A stretch of 64,000 bases of DNA from JACVRW01 sp963803085 (lineage in GTDB: Bacteria; Actinomycetota; Thermoleophilia; Solirubrobacterales; Thermoleophilaceae), in the NCBI GenBank assembly GCA_963803085.1, contig CAWDLE010000017.1, positions 1 to 64,000 on the forward strand. The letters run 5' to 3'. The stretch's first letter is position 1. Each line of letters opens with the position of its first letter. Positions 34,223 to 44,623 of the stretch are shown piece after piece. The notes below the pieces were generated by a model. That model saw only the letters and a program-made list of their open reading frames with translations. It did no database searches and was not told the DNA's origin. The position numbers were made by a program, and so were the translations under genes.

Positions 34223-34351
34223 TCGTCGCTCTGCGGGCGGTTTCCCGCCGCTCGCGGCGCCGCTCAGGCACGCGGCGGCTGGCGGTAGCTCACGTCGATG
34301 GAGTCCTCTACGACATAGAACTCATCCGGGCAAGCACCGCACGCAGCATGG

Positions 34352-34372
34352 GGCCCGGGTTGGGCCTTTTTT
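34352..34372 (+). terminator. Terminator-like hairpin in the fusA leader
   Basis: GGCCC pairs with GGGCC across GGGTT and is followed by TTTTTT. It is 34 bases before the fusA ATG and downstream of the proposed promoter, so it may be an attenuator; alternatively it ends upstream transcription from rpsL-rpsG. Confidence 0.5.
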
Positions 34373-34405
34373 CTGCTCGGAAACGGACTTGGACAACTAA
34401 AGGTC

Positions 34406-36499
<2,094 letters not shown>

Positions 36500-36517
36500 A
36501 GAGTATGTTTCGCACGT

Positions 36518-36533
36518 TCGGGCCTGGGCCCGA
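36518..36533 (+). promoter_or_regulatory. fusA-tuf intercistronic hairpin
   Basis: TCGGGC-CTGG-GCCCGA forms a 6-bp stem 19 bases after the EF-G stop. It lacks a U-tract. It could set relative levels of EF-G and the much more abundant EF-Tu. Confidence 0.4.
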
Positions 36534-36561
36534 GAAGACTTTGAGAAAGGGGTAGTTCGGA

Positions 36562-37749
<1,188 letters not shown>

Positions 37750-37769
37750 CACTCGACGACACCGAACTT

Positions 37770-37849
37770 TTCGGGGGCGGGCGGCACAGGACAGGAACCG
37801 CGCGCACTGGGCCAGCCCAGTGCTTACGGCCCGGCAGCCCGCCCCCGAA
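37770..37849 (+). promoter_or_regulatory. S10 operon leader structure
   Basis: TTCGGGGGCGGGC (37770-37782) is exactly complementary to GCCCGCCCCCGAA (37837-37849). The enclosed sequence has its own hairpin, GCACTGG/CCAGTGC around 37804-37823. The rpsJ start is 17 bases after the long stem. The layout suits a leader controlling the ribosomal operon, for instance by L4, but no known S10-leader class is matched. Confidence 0.55.
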
Positions 37850-37866
37850 GTCTGTTCACACAGCCA

Positions 37867-38190
37867 ATGGCGACACTCACGCAAAACAAGATCCGTATCC
37901 GGCTCAAGGCCTACGACCACTCGGCGATCGAGACGGCCGCCAAGGAGATCGTCGAGACGGCCACTCGCACCGGAGCCTCGGTATCCGGGCCCGTGCCCCT
38001 GCCCACCGAGAAGAACGTCTACTGCGTGATCCGCGGGCCCTTCAAGGACAAGGACTCGCGCGAGCACTTCGAGATTCGCACGCACAAGCGGCTGATCGAC
38101 ATCCTGCAGCCCACCCCGAAGACGGTGGACTCACTGCAACGCCTCGATCACCTGCCGGCGGGCGTAGATATTCAGATCCAGCTCATCTGA
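37867..38190 (+). CDS. rpsJ: 30S ribosomal protein S10
   Basis: A 107-residue protein: KIRIRLKAYDHSAIETAAKE, the loop GPVPLPTEKNVYCVIRGPFK, DSREHFEIRTHKRLIDIL and LPAGVDIQIQ. Also a NusG/NusB partner in antitermination. It is the first gene of the S10-spc-alpha run. Confidence 0.98.
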   Translation: MATLTQNKIRIRLKAYDHSAIETAAKEIVETATRTGASVSGPVPLPTEKNVYCVIRGPFKDKDSREHFEIRTHKRLIDILQPTPKTVDSLQRLDHLPAGVDIQIQLI

Positions 38191-38194
38191 CCTC

Positions 38195-38812
38195 ATGGCT
38201 GGGCTACTCGGAAGAAAAATCGGCATGACCCAGGTCTTCGACCCGGATGACGGGCACGTGGAACGCGTGACCGTGATCGAGGCCGGGCCCTGCTTCGTGA
38301 CCGCGATCCGCCGGGCGGAGCGCGACGGCTACGACGCCATCCAGGTCGCCTTCGGCGAGACGCGCGAGAAGAAGCTGTCGAAGCCGAAGCTCGGCCACCT
38401 GAAGAAGGCGGGCGTCGGCATGCTGAAGCACCTCGCCGAGTTCAGGGGCGAGGCGGGCGAGCTCGAGGTGGGCGCCGAGCTGAAGCCCGACGCGGTCTTC
38501 GAGAAGGGCCAGATCGTGAAGGTCTCGGGCAAGTCGAAGGGCAAGGGCTTCGCCGGCACGATCAAGCGGCACAACTTCGCCTCAGGCCCCAAGTCGCACG
38601 GCTCGCACAACGTGCGCGCCCCGGGCTCGATCGGCGCCTCCGCCGACCCCGCGCGCGTGTTCAAGGGCATCCGCGGCCCCGGCCAGATGGGCAACAAGCG
38701 CGTGACCCAGAAGGGCCTCGAGGTCGTGGACATCCGCGACAACCTGCTGCTCGTGCGCGGCTCCGTGCCGGGCGCCAAGGGCTCCGTGGTCGAGATCAGG
38801 AGCGAGGGCTAA
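38195..38812 (+). CDS. rplC: 50S ribosomal protein L3
   Basis: A 205-residue protein. AGLLGRKIGMTQVFDPDDG start, the extended loop KGFAGTIKRHNFASGPKSHG and GSIGASADPARVFKG that reaches the peptidyl transferase centre, and GNKRVTQKGLEVV are all present. Its stop overlaps the rplD start by one base. Confidence 0.98.
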   Translation: MAGLLGRKIGMTQVFDPDDGHVERVTVIEAGPCFVTAIRRAERDGYDAIQVAFGETREKKLSKPKLGHLKKAGVGMLKHLAEFRGEAGELEVGAELKPDAVFEKGQIVKVSGKSKGKGFAGTIKRHNFASGPKSHGSHNVRAPGSIGASADPARVFKGIRGPGQMGNKRVTQKGLEVVDIRDNLLLVRGSVPGAKGSVVEIRSEG

Positions 38813-39435
38813 TGGCCGCCTCCGCCAAGTACATCGGCAAGGGCTCCGGCACGCTTGCCCTGGACGACTCGGTGTTCGCCGAGCGCTTCCACGGGCCGCT
38901 CGTGCACGAGGCCGTTCGAGCCGAGCTGGCAGCGCGCCGCCGCGGCACCGCCTCCACCCAGACGCGCGGCGAGGTCAGCATGACCGGCGCCAAGGCCTGG
39001 CGCCAGAAGGGCACCGGCCGGGCGCGCGTGGGCGCGCTCTCGTCGCCGACCCGCACGGGCGGTGGCGTGGCCTTCGGCCCCAAGCCGCGCGCCTACACGG
39101 TCAAGGTGAACCGCAAGGCACGCCGGCGCGCGCTGCGCGCGGCGCTGTCCGTGCACGCCGAGCGCGGCTCGATCGCCGCGATCGACCCCTCCGGCTTCGA
39201 CACTCCCTCGACGAAGGCCGCCGTGGAGGCGCTCGCGTCGCTCGACGGCGACGGCCGGGTGCTCCTGGTGCTCACCGACGGCGAGGAGAACTGCGTCAAG
39301 TCCTTCCGCAACATCCGCGACGTGAGCGTCATGCACGCCGACGCGGTCGGCGTGGCCGACGTGATCGGCCACGCGCGGCTCGTGATCTCCGAGGCGGCGC
39401 TCGCGCGCCTGACCGAGAAGGCGGCGTCGAAGTGA
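38812..39435 (+). CDS. rplD: 50S ribosomal protein L4
   Basis: A 207-residue protein. The exit-tunnel loop is recognisable: TASTQTRGEVSMTGAKAW followed by RQKGTGRARVGALSSPTRTG and GGVAFGPKPRAYTVKVNRKA. The C-terminal part reads LASLDGDGRVLLVLTDGEEN. It may autoregulate the operon through the leader at 37770. Overlaps rplW by four bases. Confidence 0.97.
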   Translation: MAASAKYIGKGSGTLALDDSVFAERFHGPLVHEAVRAELAARRRGTASTQTRGEVSMTGAKAWRQKGTGRARVGALSSPTRTGGGVAFGPKPRAYTVKVNRKARRRALRAALSVHAERGSIAAIDPSGFDTPSTKAAVEALASLDGDGRVLLVLTDGEENCVKSFRNIRDVSVMHADAVGVADVIGHARLVISEAALARLTEKAASK

Positions 39436-39725
39436 ACGCGCGCCAGGTGATCATCCGGCCGGTCATCTCCGAGAAGAGCTACGCGCTGCTCGCGGCCAAC
39501 AAGTACACGTTCCGGGTCCACGAGGGCGCCAACAAGACGCAGGTGCGCAAGGCGATCGAGGAGATCTTCGGCGTGCGCGTGGACGGCGTGCGCACGGCAT
39601 GGGTCAAGCCCAAGCCGAAGCGCCGCGGAATCTCGAGCGGCCACCGCCGCAAGTGGAAGAAGGCGGTCGTGACGCTGCATCCGGACGACGCAATCGAGCT
39701 CTTCGAGGGCCAGGGGATCGAATAG
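39432..39725 (+). CDS. rplW: 50S ribosomal protein L23
   Basis: A 97-residue protein from GTG: RQVIIRPVISEKSYALLAAN, KYTFRVHEGANKTQVRKAIE, and the K-rich KPKPKRRGISSGHRRKW. It lies at the exit-tunnel docking site for SRP and trigger factor. Adjacent to rplB without gap. Confidence 0.97.
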   Translation: MNARQVIIRPVISEKSYALLAANKYTFRVHEGANKTQVRKAIEEIFGVRVDGVRTAWVKPKPKRRGISSGHRRKWKKAVVTLHPDDAIELFEGQGIE

Positions 39726-40571
39726 ATGGCAATCAAGAAGTACAAGCCCACCTCGCCCGGACGGCGTTTCGCGACGTTCCTCCAGCACGAGGCGGTCACC
39801 AAGACCGAGCCCGAGAAGGCGCTCACCGAGGGGCTGAAGAAGTCCGGCGGCCGCAACGCGTACGGCCGCGTGACCTCGCGCCATCGCGGCGGCGGGGCCA
39901 AGCGCCGCTACCGCAAGATCGACTTCAAGCGCCGCAAGGACGGCGTGCCGGCGAAGGTCGCCGCGATCGAGTACGACCCGAACCGCTCGGCGCACATCGC
40001 GCTGCTCCATTACGCGGACGGCGAGAAGCGCTACATCCTGGCGCCCGGCCGCATCAAGGTCGGCGACACGATCTCGTCCGGTCCCGACGCGGACATCGCG
40101 CCCGGCTGCTGCCTGCCGCTCCAGAACATCCCGACGGGTACCACCGTGCACAACGTGGAGCTGACCCCCGGCCGCGGCGGCCAGCTCGGCCGCTCCGCTG
40201 GCACGTCGATTCAGCTGGTCGCCAAGGAGGGCCGCTACGCGACGCTGCGGCTGCCCTCGGGCGAGATGCGCATGGTGCTCATGGAGTGCCGCGCCACGAT
40301 CGGCGTGCTCGGCAATGCGGAGCACGAGCTGGTCGACCTGGGCAAGGCGGGCCGCTCGCGCCACAAGGGGGTGCGCCCGCAGACGCGCGGCGTGGCCATG
40401 AACCCGGTGGACCACCCGCACGGCGGCGGCGAGGCGCACCACACGCCCGGCGGCCATCCGCGGACTCCTTGGGGAGTGCCTACGCTCGGCTACCGCACGC
40501 GCAAGAAGAAGAAGACGTCGGACCGGTACATCGTGCGTGGCCGCCGGCGAGGCAAGAAGGGAAGGCGATAG
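39726..40571 (+). CDS. rplB: 50S ribosomal protein L2
   Basis: A 281-residue protein with RNA-binding domain segments GRVTSRHRGGGAKRRYRKID, and GDTISSGPDADIAPGCCLPL, PTGTTVHNVELTPGRGGQLG and the C-terminal VAMNPVDHPHGGGEAHHTPG, which contains the conserved HPHGGGE catalytic-centre loop. It is required for subunit association. Confidence 0.98.
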   Translation: MAIKKYKPTSPGRRFATFLQHEAVTKTEPEKALTEGLKKSGGRNAYGRVTSRHRGGGAKRRYRKIDFKRRKDGVPAKVAAIEYDPNRSAHIALLHYADGEKRYILAPGRIKVGDTISSGPDADIAPGCCLPLQNIPTGTTVHNVELTPGRGGQLGRSAGTSIQLVAKEGRYATLRLPSGEMRMVLMECRATIGVLGNAEHELVDLGKAGRSRHKGVRPQTRGVAMNPVDHPHGGGEAHHTPGGHPRTPWGVPTLGYRTRKKKKTSDRYIVRGRRRGKKGRR

Positions 40572-40850
40572 GTGTCACGCTCGTCTAAGAAGGGCCCGTT
40601 CGTTCAGGACCGCCTCATGTCGCGCATCGAGGCGATGAACGAGGCCGGCAACAAGCAGATGATCAAGACCTGGTCGCGGACCTCGGTGATCTTCCCTGAG
40701 ATGGTCGGCCACACGATCGCGGTCCACGACGGGCGCAAGCACGTGCCCGTGTTCGTCTCCGAGTCGATGGTCGGGCACAAGCTCGGCGAGTTCGCTCCCA
40801 CGCGGATGTTCCGCGGCCATGCGGGCAGCGACAAGGTGAGGATTCGTTGA
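40572..40850 (+). CDS. rpsS: 30S ribosomal protein S19
   Basis: A 92-residue protein from GTG: SRSSKKGPFVQDRLMSRIEA, KTWSRTSVIFPEMVGHTIAV, VSESMVGHKLGEFAPTRMFR. Binds with S13 in the 30S head. The stop overlaps the rplV start by four bases. Confidence 0.98.
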   Translation: MSRSSKKGPFVQDRLMSRIEAMNEAGNKQMIKTWSRTSVIFPEMVGHTIAVHDGRKHVPVFVSESMVGHKLGEFAPTRMFRGHAGSDKVRIR

Positions 40851-41575
40851 CGCCGCCGGACCAGATGAATCCGCCGCCCGAGGGCGGCTGGGAGTCGCTG
40901 AAGGTCGACGAGCTCAAGGCTGAGCTCGAGGCTCGCGGCCTGCCCAAGAGCGGCAAGAAGGACGAGCTGATCGCGCGGCTCGCGGACGACGACGTGGCCC
41001 AGGCGGCCACGACGCCGGCGCCGGAGGACGGGGTCAGGCTTAAGCCTGACCCCGACGAGACCGCCGAGATCGAGGAGGAAGCGCCCGAGGCTGCCACTCC
41101 CGAGGATGAGCCCGCCGACGAGGCGCCCGCTGAGGACGAGCCCGCGGAGAAGCAGCCGCGCCGCCGCCGTGGCTCCGCCGAGACCGGCGCCACCACGCGC
41201 AAGACGCCCTCACGCCGCCCCGACGAGTCCGTGACGGTGCGTGCCCGCGCGCGCTACGTGCGCACCGCTCCGCGCAAGGCCCGCCTCGTGATGGACCACA
41301 TTCGAGGGAAGCGCGTCGAGCAGGCCCAGGCGATCCTGCAGCACGCCCCGCGCTCGGTCTCCACCGACATCCTCAAGCTTCTGAACTCAGCCGTGGCGAA
41401 CGCCGAGTCCGCCTACGAGCTCGGCGCCGATGAGCTCACCATTCATCGCGCCTTCGTGGACGAGGGCCCGACGATCAAGCGCTTCCGGCCACGGGCGCTC
41501 GGACGCGCAACCCCAATCCACAAGCGCACCAGCCACATGACCATTGAATTGACCACCGACGGGAACGGGAGGTAG
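40847..41575 (+). CDS. rplV: 50S ribosomal protein L22 with N-terminal SAP-like domain
   Basis: A 242-residue protein, over twice the usual 110-115. The L22 core is residues 128-242: VRARARYVRTAPRKARLVMD, AQAILQHAPRSVSTDILKLL, and the tunnel-hairpin segment RPRALGRATPIHKRTSHMTI. Residues 16-50 read LKVDELKAELEARGLPKSG and KKDELIARL, the two-helix SAP pattern known from nucleic-acid-binding proteins. Residues 51-126 are an acidic, Pro/Ala/Glu-rich linker with a basic RRRRG patch. ATG at 40847 and the single open frame make the fusion real in this sequence; the start is GTTGACG-type (TTG) overlapping rpsS. The role of the SAP domain is unknown. Confidence 0.95.
   Translation: MTPPDQMNPPPEGGWESLKVDELKAELEARGLPKSGKKDELIARLADDDVAQAATTPAPEDGVRLKPDPDETAEIEEEAPEAATPEDEPADEAPAEDEPAEKQPRRRRGSAETGATTRKTPSRRPDESVTVRARARYVRTAPRKARLVMDHIRGKRVEQAQAILQHAPRSVSTDILKLLNSAVANAESAYELGADELTIHRAFVDEGPTIKRFRPRALGRATPIHKRTSHMTIELTTDGNGR
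41029..41054. repeat. 26-base palindrome inside rplV
   Basis: CGGGGTCAGGCTT and its exact complement abut with no spacer. The element encodes about residues 61-70 (DGVRLKPDPD) of the acidic linker between the SAP-like domain and the L22 core. The GGGGTCAG/CTGACCCC ends match the intergenic palindromes at 18255 and 29488, suggesting an in-frame insertion of the same repeat family. Confidence 0.7.
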
Positions 41576-41578
41576 CCC

Positions 41579-42448
41579 ATGGGCCAGAAGGTCCATCCCG
41601 AGGGACTACGGGTCGGCTACATCCACGACTGGAAGTCGACCTGGTTCAACGAAAAGGATTTCTCCGACTACCTGTTGGAGGACATCCACATCCGCGACCA
41701 CATCGAGAACAAGCTCGCGCACGCGGGCCTGTCCACGATCACCATCAAGAAGAACAAGAACGAGGTCGAGGTCAACATCCACACGGCCCGCCCGGGCATC
41801 GTTATCGGCAAGTCCGGTAGCGAGGTGGACGCTCTGCGCAAGGAGCTCCACAAGATGACGGGCAAGGCCGTGAAGGTGAACATCCTCGAGATCAAGCGCC
41901 CGGAGCTGGACTCACGGCTCGTGGCGCAGTCCGTCGGTGAGCAGCTGCAGAACCGCGTGGCGTTCCGCCGCGCGATGAAGCGCGCGCTCACGAGCGCCAT
42001 GCGCTCCGGCGCCAAGGGCGTGAAGATCCAGGTGTCCGGTCGCCTGGGTGGCGCCGAGATGGCCCGCACCGAGGGCTACTCGGACGGCCGCGTGCCGCTC
42101 CACACCCTCCGCGCGGACATCGACTACGGCTTCTACGAGGCCCGCACCACCTTCGGCCGCATCGGCGTGAAGGTGTGGATCAACAAGGGCGAGATCATGC
42201 CCAAGGGCTTCGCGCAGGACCTCACCGAGCTCGAGGCGCCGCAGGCTGTCGGGCCTGGCGGCGGCCGCGGAGGCCGCCCCGGCGGCCCGGGTGGCGGGCG
42301 CGGCGGTCCCGGAGGCGGGCGTGGACCCGGCGGTCCCGGTGGCCGAGGCGGCCAGGGTGGCCGCGGCGGCGGTCCCGGCGGGCGCGGCGGCGGTGGCCGT
42401 GGCGGACGAGACAGCGGAGGCGGGCCTCCGCCCGGGGTGAGGCTCTGA
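41579..42448 (+). CDS. rpsC: 30S ribosomal protein S3 with Gly/Arg-rich tail
   Basis: A 289-residue protein. The core (1-223) has GQKVHPEGLRVGYIHDWKST, the KH motif HTARPGIVIGKSGSEVDALR, and the mRNA-entry domain RTEGYSDGRVPLHTLRADID. From residue 224 the chain is almost only Gly, Arg and Pro with repeated GGRGG units (GGRGGRPGGPGGGRGGPGGG), ending PPPGVRL. The compositional purity supports this as the coding frame. RGG-type tails bind RNA in other proteins. ATG of rplP overlaps the stop. Confidence 0.96.
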   Translation: MGQKVHPEGLRVGYIHDWKSTWFNEKDFSDYLLEDIHIRDHIENKLAHAGLSTITIKKNKNEVEVNIHTARPGIVIGKSGSEVDALRKELHKMTGKAVKVNILEIKRPELDSRLVAQSVGEQLQNRVAFRRAMKRALTSAMRSGAKGVKIQVSGRLGGAEMARTEGYSDGRVPLHTLRADIDYGFYEARTTFGRIGVKVWINKGEIMPKGFAQDLTELEAPQAVGPGGGRGGRPGGPGGGRGGPGGGRGPGGPGGRGGQGGRGGGPGGRGGGGRGGRDSGGGPPPGVRL

Positions 42449-42870
42449 TGCTGCAGCCGAAGCGAGTGAAGTGGCGCAAGGAGCACCGCGGTCGCAGGCG
42501 CGGCTTTGCCAAGGGCGGAACGAGCGTGCAGTTCGGCGAGTACGGACTGAAGTCGCTCGACCGCGGCTGGGTCAGCAACCGCCAGCTCGAGGCTGCCCGT
42601 ATCGCGATGACCCGCAAGATCAAGCGCGGCGGCAAGGTCTGGATCAACATCTTCCCGGACAAGCCGTACACGAAGAAGCCGGCCGAGACCCGCATGGGTT
42701 CCGGCAAGGGCTCCCCTGAGGGGTGGGTCGCGGTCGTGAAGCCGGGTCGCGTTATCTTCGAGCTGTCCGGCGTGCCGGAGGATCTCGCGCGCGAGGCGAT
42801 GCGCCTGGCGGGCCACAAGTTGCCTGTGAAGACGAAGTTCGTGTACCGCGAGGGCGGTGGTCAGCAGTGA
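42448..42870 (+). CDS. rplP: 50S ribosomal protein L16
   Basis: A 140-residue protein: LQPKRVKWRKEHRGRRRGFA, VQFGEYGLKSLDRGWVSNRQ, KRGGKVWINIFPDKPYTKKP and MGSGKGSPEGWVAVVKPGRV. It is near the A site of the 50S subunit. It starts by an ATGA-type overlap with rpsC and ends in a GTGA overlap with rpmC. Confidence 0.98.
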   Translation: MLQPKRVKWRKEHRGRRRGFAKGGTSVQFGEYGLKSLDRGWVSNRQLEAARIAMTRKIKRGGKVWINIFPDKPYTKKPAETRMGSGKGSPEGWVAVVKPGRVIFELSGVPEDLAREAMRLAGHKLPVKTKFVYREGGGQQ

Positions 42871-43097
42871 AGGCTGTCGAGGTGCATAACCTTGAGGATC
42901 CGCAGCTCGTGGAGTTCGCGGACACCGCGCGGCAGGAAGTGTTCAACCTGCGCTTCCAGCACGCGACTGGGCAGCTCGAGAACACCGCGCGGATGCGCCA
43001 GGCAAAGCAGGACCTAGCGCGCGCGCTCACAGTGGCGCGCCAGCGCGGAATAGACGTCGAAACAGAGATACGCAGGCAGAGAGCCACCAATGCTTGA
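42867..43097 (+). CDS. rpmC: 50S ribosomal protein L29
   Basis: A 76-residue protein from GTG: KAVEVHNLEDPQLVEFADTA, RQEVFNLRFQHATGQLENTA and RQAKQDLARALTVARQRGI. The two-helix pattern with FNLRFQ.ATGQLEN is diagnostic of L29. It sits at the tunnel exit. Its 3' end overlaps rpsQ by eight bases. Confidence 0.96.
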   Translation: MKAVEVHNLEDPQLVEFADTARQEVFNLRFQHATGQLENTARMRQAKQDLARALTVARQRGIDVETEIRRQRATNA

Positions 43098-43914
43098 GAA
43101 CGAAGAGAACGTGAACGAAGACGAGACGCCGGCCGACGAGGCGCCCGACCAGGTCGCCGAGGAGGTGGTCGCGCCGGAGGAGCCGGCCGACGAGCCGACG
43201 GCCGACGAGGTCGCGGCCGAGGAGGCCCCTGCAGAGGAGGCCCCTGCAGAGGAGCCCGCTGCGGAGGAGACTCCCGCCGAGGAGCCCGCTGCTGAGGAGG
43301 CCCCTGCAGAGGAGCCCGCTGCGGAGGAGGCTCCCGCCGAGGAGCCGCCGGTCGAGGAGCCGCCCGCTGACGAGCCGCCCGTCGAGGAGCCGCCGGCGGA
43401 GGACGCTCCGGCGCCCGCCGCTGCCGCCCCCGCTGAAGAGAGCGAGCCGGTGGAGCAGGTCTCGCCGAAGGAGCGTCGCCGCCAGAAGCGTTCCGCGCAC
43501 ACCGGTGAGGCGCGTCCGCAGCGGACGATCGAGGAGCGCGCTGCGGAGCGGGCCGAGACCCGCCGCGCCAAGGCCAAGAATCGCCGCGCCTATCGCCTGA
43601 AGCAGCGGGAGCGCCGCGCCGGCCAGCCACGGGCGGAGGCAGCGCCTGCCACCGAGTCGGCCTCGGAGCCGAACATCAAGCTGCGTCAGGGCGTCGTCGT
43701 CTCCGACAAGGCGGACAAGACGATCATCGTGCGCGTCGACACTGCTCGCGCACACCGGATGTACAAGAAGGTCGTCCGAACCTCGGCGACCCTGCACGCG
43801 CACGACGAGAACAACGACGCGCACATCGGAGACATGGTGCGCGTGGTGGAGAGCCGCCCGCTCAGCCGCACGAAGCGCTGGCGCCTGGTGGAAGTGCTGG
43901 AGAGGGCTCGCTAG
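43090..43914 (+). CDS. rpsQ: 30S ribosomal protein S17 with about 190-residue N-terminal extension
   Basis: A 274-residue protein in place of the usual 80-90. The S17 core is residues 195-274: IKLRQGVVVSDKADKTIIVR, YKKVVRTSATLHAHDENND, and GDMVRVVESRPLSRTKRWRL. Residues 1-130 are acidic and repetitive (AEEAPAEEPAAEEAPAEEPP), and residues 131-190 are basic with predicted helix (ERRRQKRSAHTGEARPQR, AERAETRRAKAKNRRAYRLK). One open frame links all parts, and the start overlaps rpmC. A later internal start cannot be excluded but no strong ribosome binding site is seen near residue 190. Role of the extension unknown. Confidence 0.93.
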   Translation: MLENEENVNEDETPADEAPDQVAEEVVAPEEPADEPTADEVAAEEAPAEEAPAEEPAAEETPAEEPAAEEAPAEEPAAEEAPAEEPPVEEPPADEPPVEEPPAEDAPAPAAAAPAEESEPVEQVSPKERRRQKRSAHTGEARPQRTIEERAAERAETRRAKAKNRRAYRLKQRERRAGQPRAEAAPATESASEPNIKLRQGVVVSDKADKTIIVRVDTARAHRMYKKVVRTSATLHAHDENNDAHIGDMVRVVESRPLSRTKRWRLVEVLERAR

Positions 43915-43916
43915 CG

Positions 43917-44285
43917 ATGATCCAGCAGGAGTCCCGGCTCAAGGTGGCGGACAACACGGGCGCGCGCGAGGTGCTCTGCATCCGCGTGCGCGGCGGCAGC
44001 CACCGGCGCTACGCGGGGGTGGGCGACATCATCGTCTGCACCGTCAAGCAGGCCATCCCGCACGGCTCGGTCAAGAAGGGCGAGGTCGTTACCGCCGTAG
44101 TCGTGCGCACGAAGAAGGAGTTCGGGCGCGACGACGGCACCTACATCTCGTTCGACGAGAACGCCGCGGTGCTGATCGACGACGGCAACAACCCGCGCGG
44201 CACTCGCATCTTCGGCCCGGTGGCCCGCGAGCTGCGCGACCGCAACTTCATGAAGATCGTCTCGCTCGCCCCGGAGGTGCTCTGA
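43917..44285 (+). CDS. rplN: 50S ribosomal protein L14
   Basis: A 122-residue protein: MIQQESRLKVADNTGAREVL, CIRVRGGSHRRYAGVGDIIV, KKGEVVTAVVVRTKKEFGRD and ARELRDRNFMKIVSLAPEVL. Highly conserved, binds 23S rRNA at the subunit interface. It starts two bases after rpsQ ends. Confidence 0.98.
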   Translation: MIQQESRLKVADNTGAREVLCIRVRGGSHRRYAGVGDIIVCTVKQAIPHGSVKKGEVVTAVVVRTKKEFGRDDGTYISFDENAAVLIDDGNNPRGTRIFGPVARELRDRNFMKIVSLAPEVL

Positions 44286-44287
44286 CC

Positions 44288-44623
44288 ATGGCGCTCAAGA
44301 TCCGCCGCGACGACACCGTCCGCATCATCACCGGCAAGGACCGCGGCAAGACCGGTCGCGTCCTGCGCGTGGACCCGGAGAAGCACAAGGTCTTCGTCGA
44401 GGGCGCGAACATCGTCAAGCGCCACATCAAGCCGCGCACGCTGCGGGACACCCAGCGCGCCCAGGAGATGGGCGGCATCGTCGAGATGGAGGGCCCGATC
44501 CACATCTCGAACGTGATGCTGATCGACCCCGACTCCGGGGAGCCGACACGCGTCGGCATCAAGCGCGGCGAGGGCGGCAAGCGCCTGCGCGTGGCCAAGA
44601 AGTCCGGCAAGGAGATCGACTGA
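44288..44623 (+). CDS. rplX: 50S ribosomal protein L24
   Basis: A 111-residue protein with a KOW motif: KIRRDDTVRIITGKDRGKTG, RVLRVDPEKHKVFVEGANIV, and GIVEMEGPIHISNVMLIDPD. It initiates 50S assembly. The stop overlaps the rplE ATG by one base. Confidence 0.98.
   Translation: MALKIRRDDTVRIITGKDRGKTGRVLRVDPEKHKVFVEGANIVKRHIKPRTLRDTQRAQEMGGIVEMEGPIHISNVMLIDPDSGEPTRVGIKRGEGGKRLRVAKKSGKEID

Noticed and set aside
42250..42440. Ala-rich alternative frame for the S3 tail
   Set aside because: The S3 frame is compositionally pure Gly/Arg/Pro and contiguous with the core, while the alternative is mixed and needs a frameshift.
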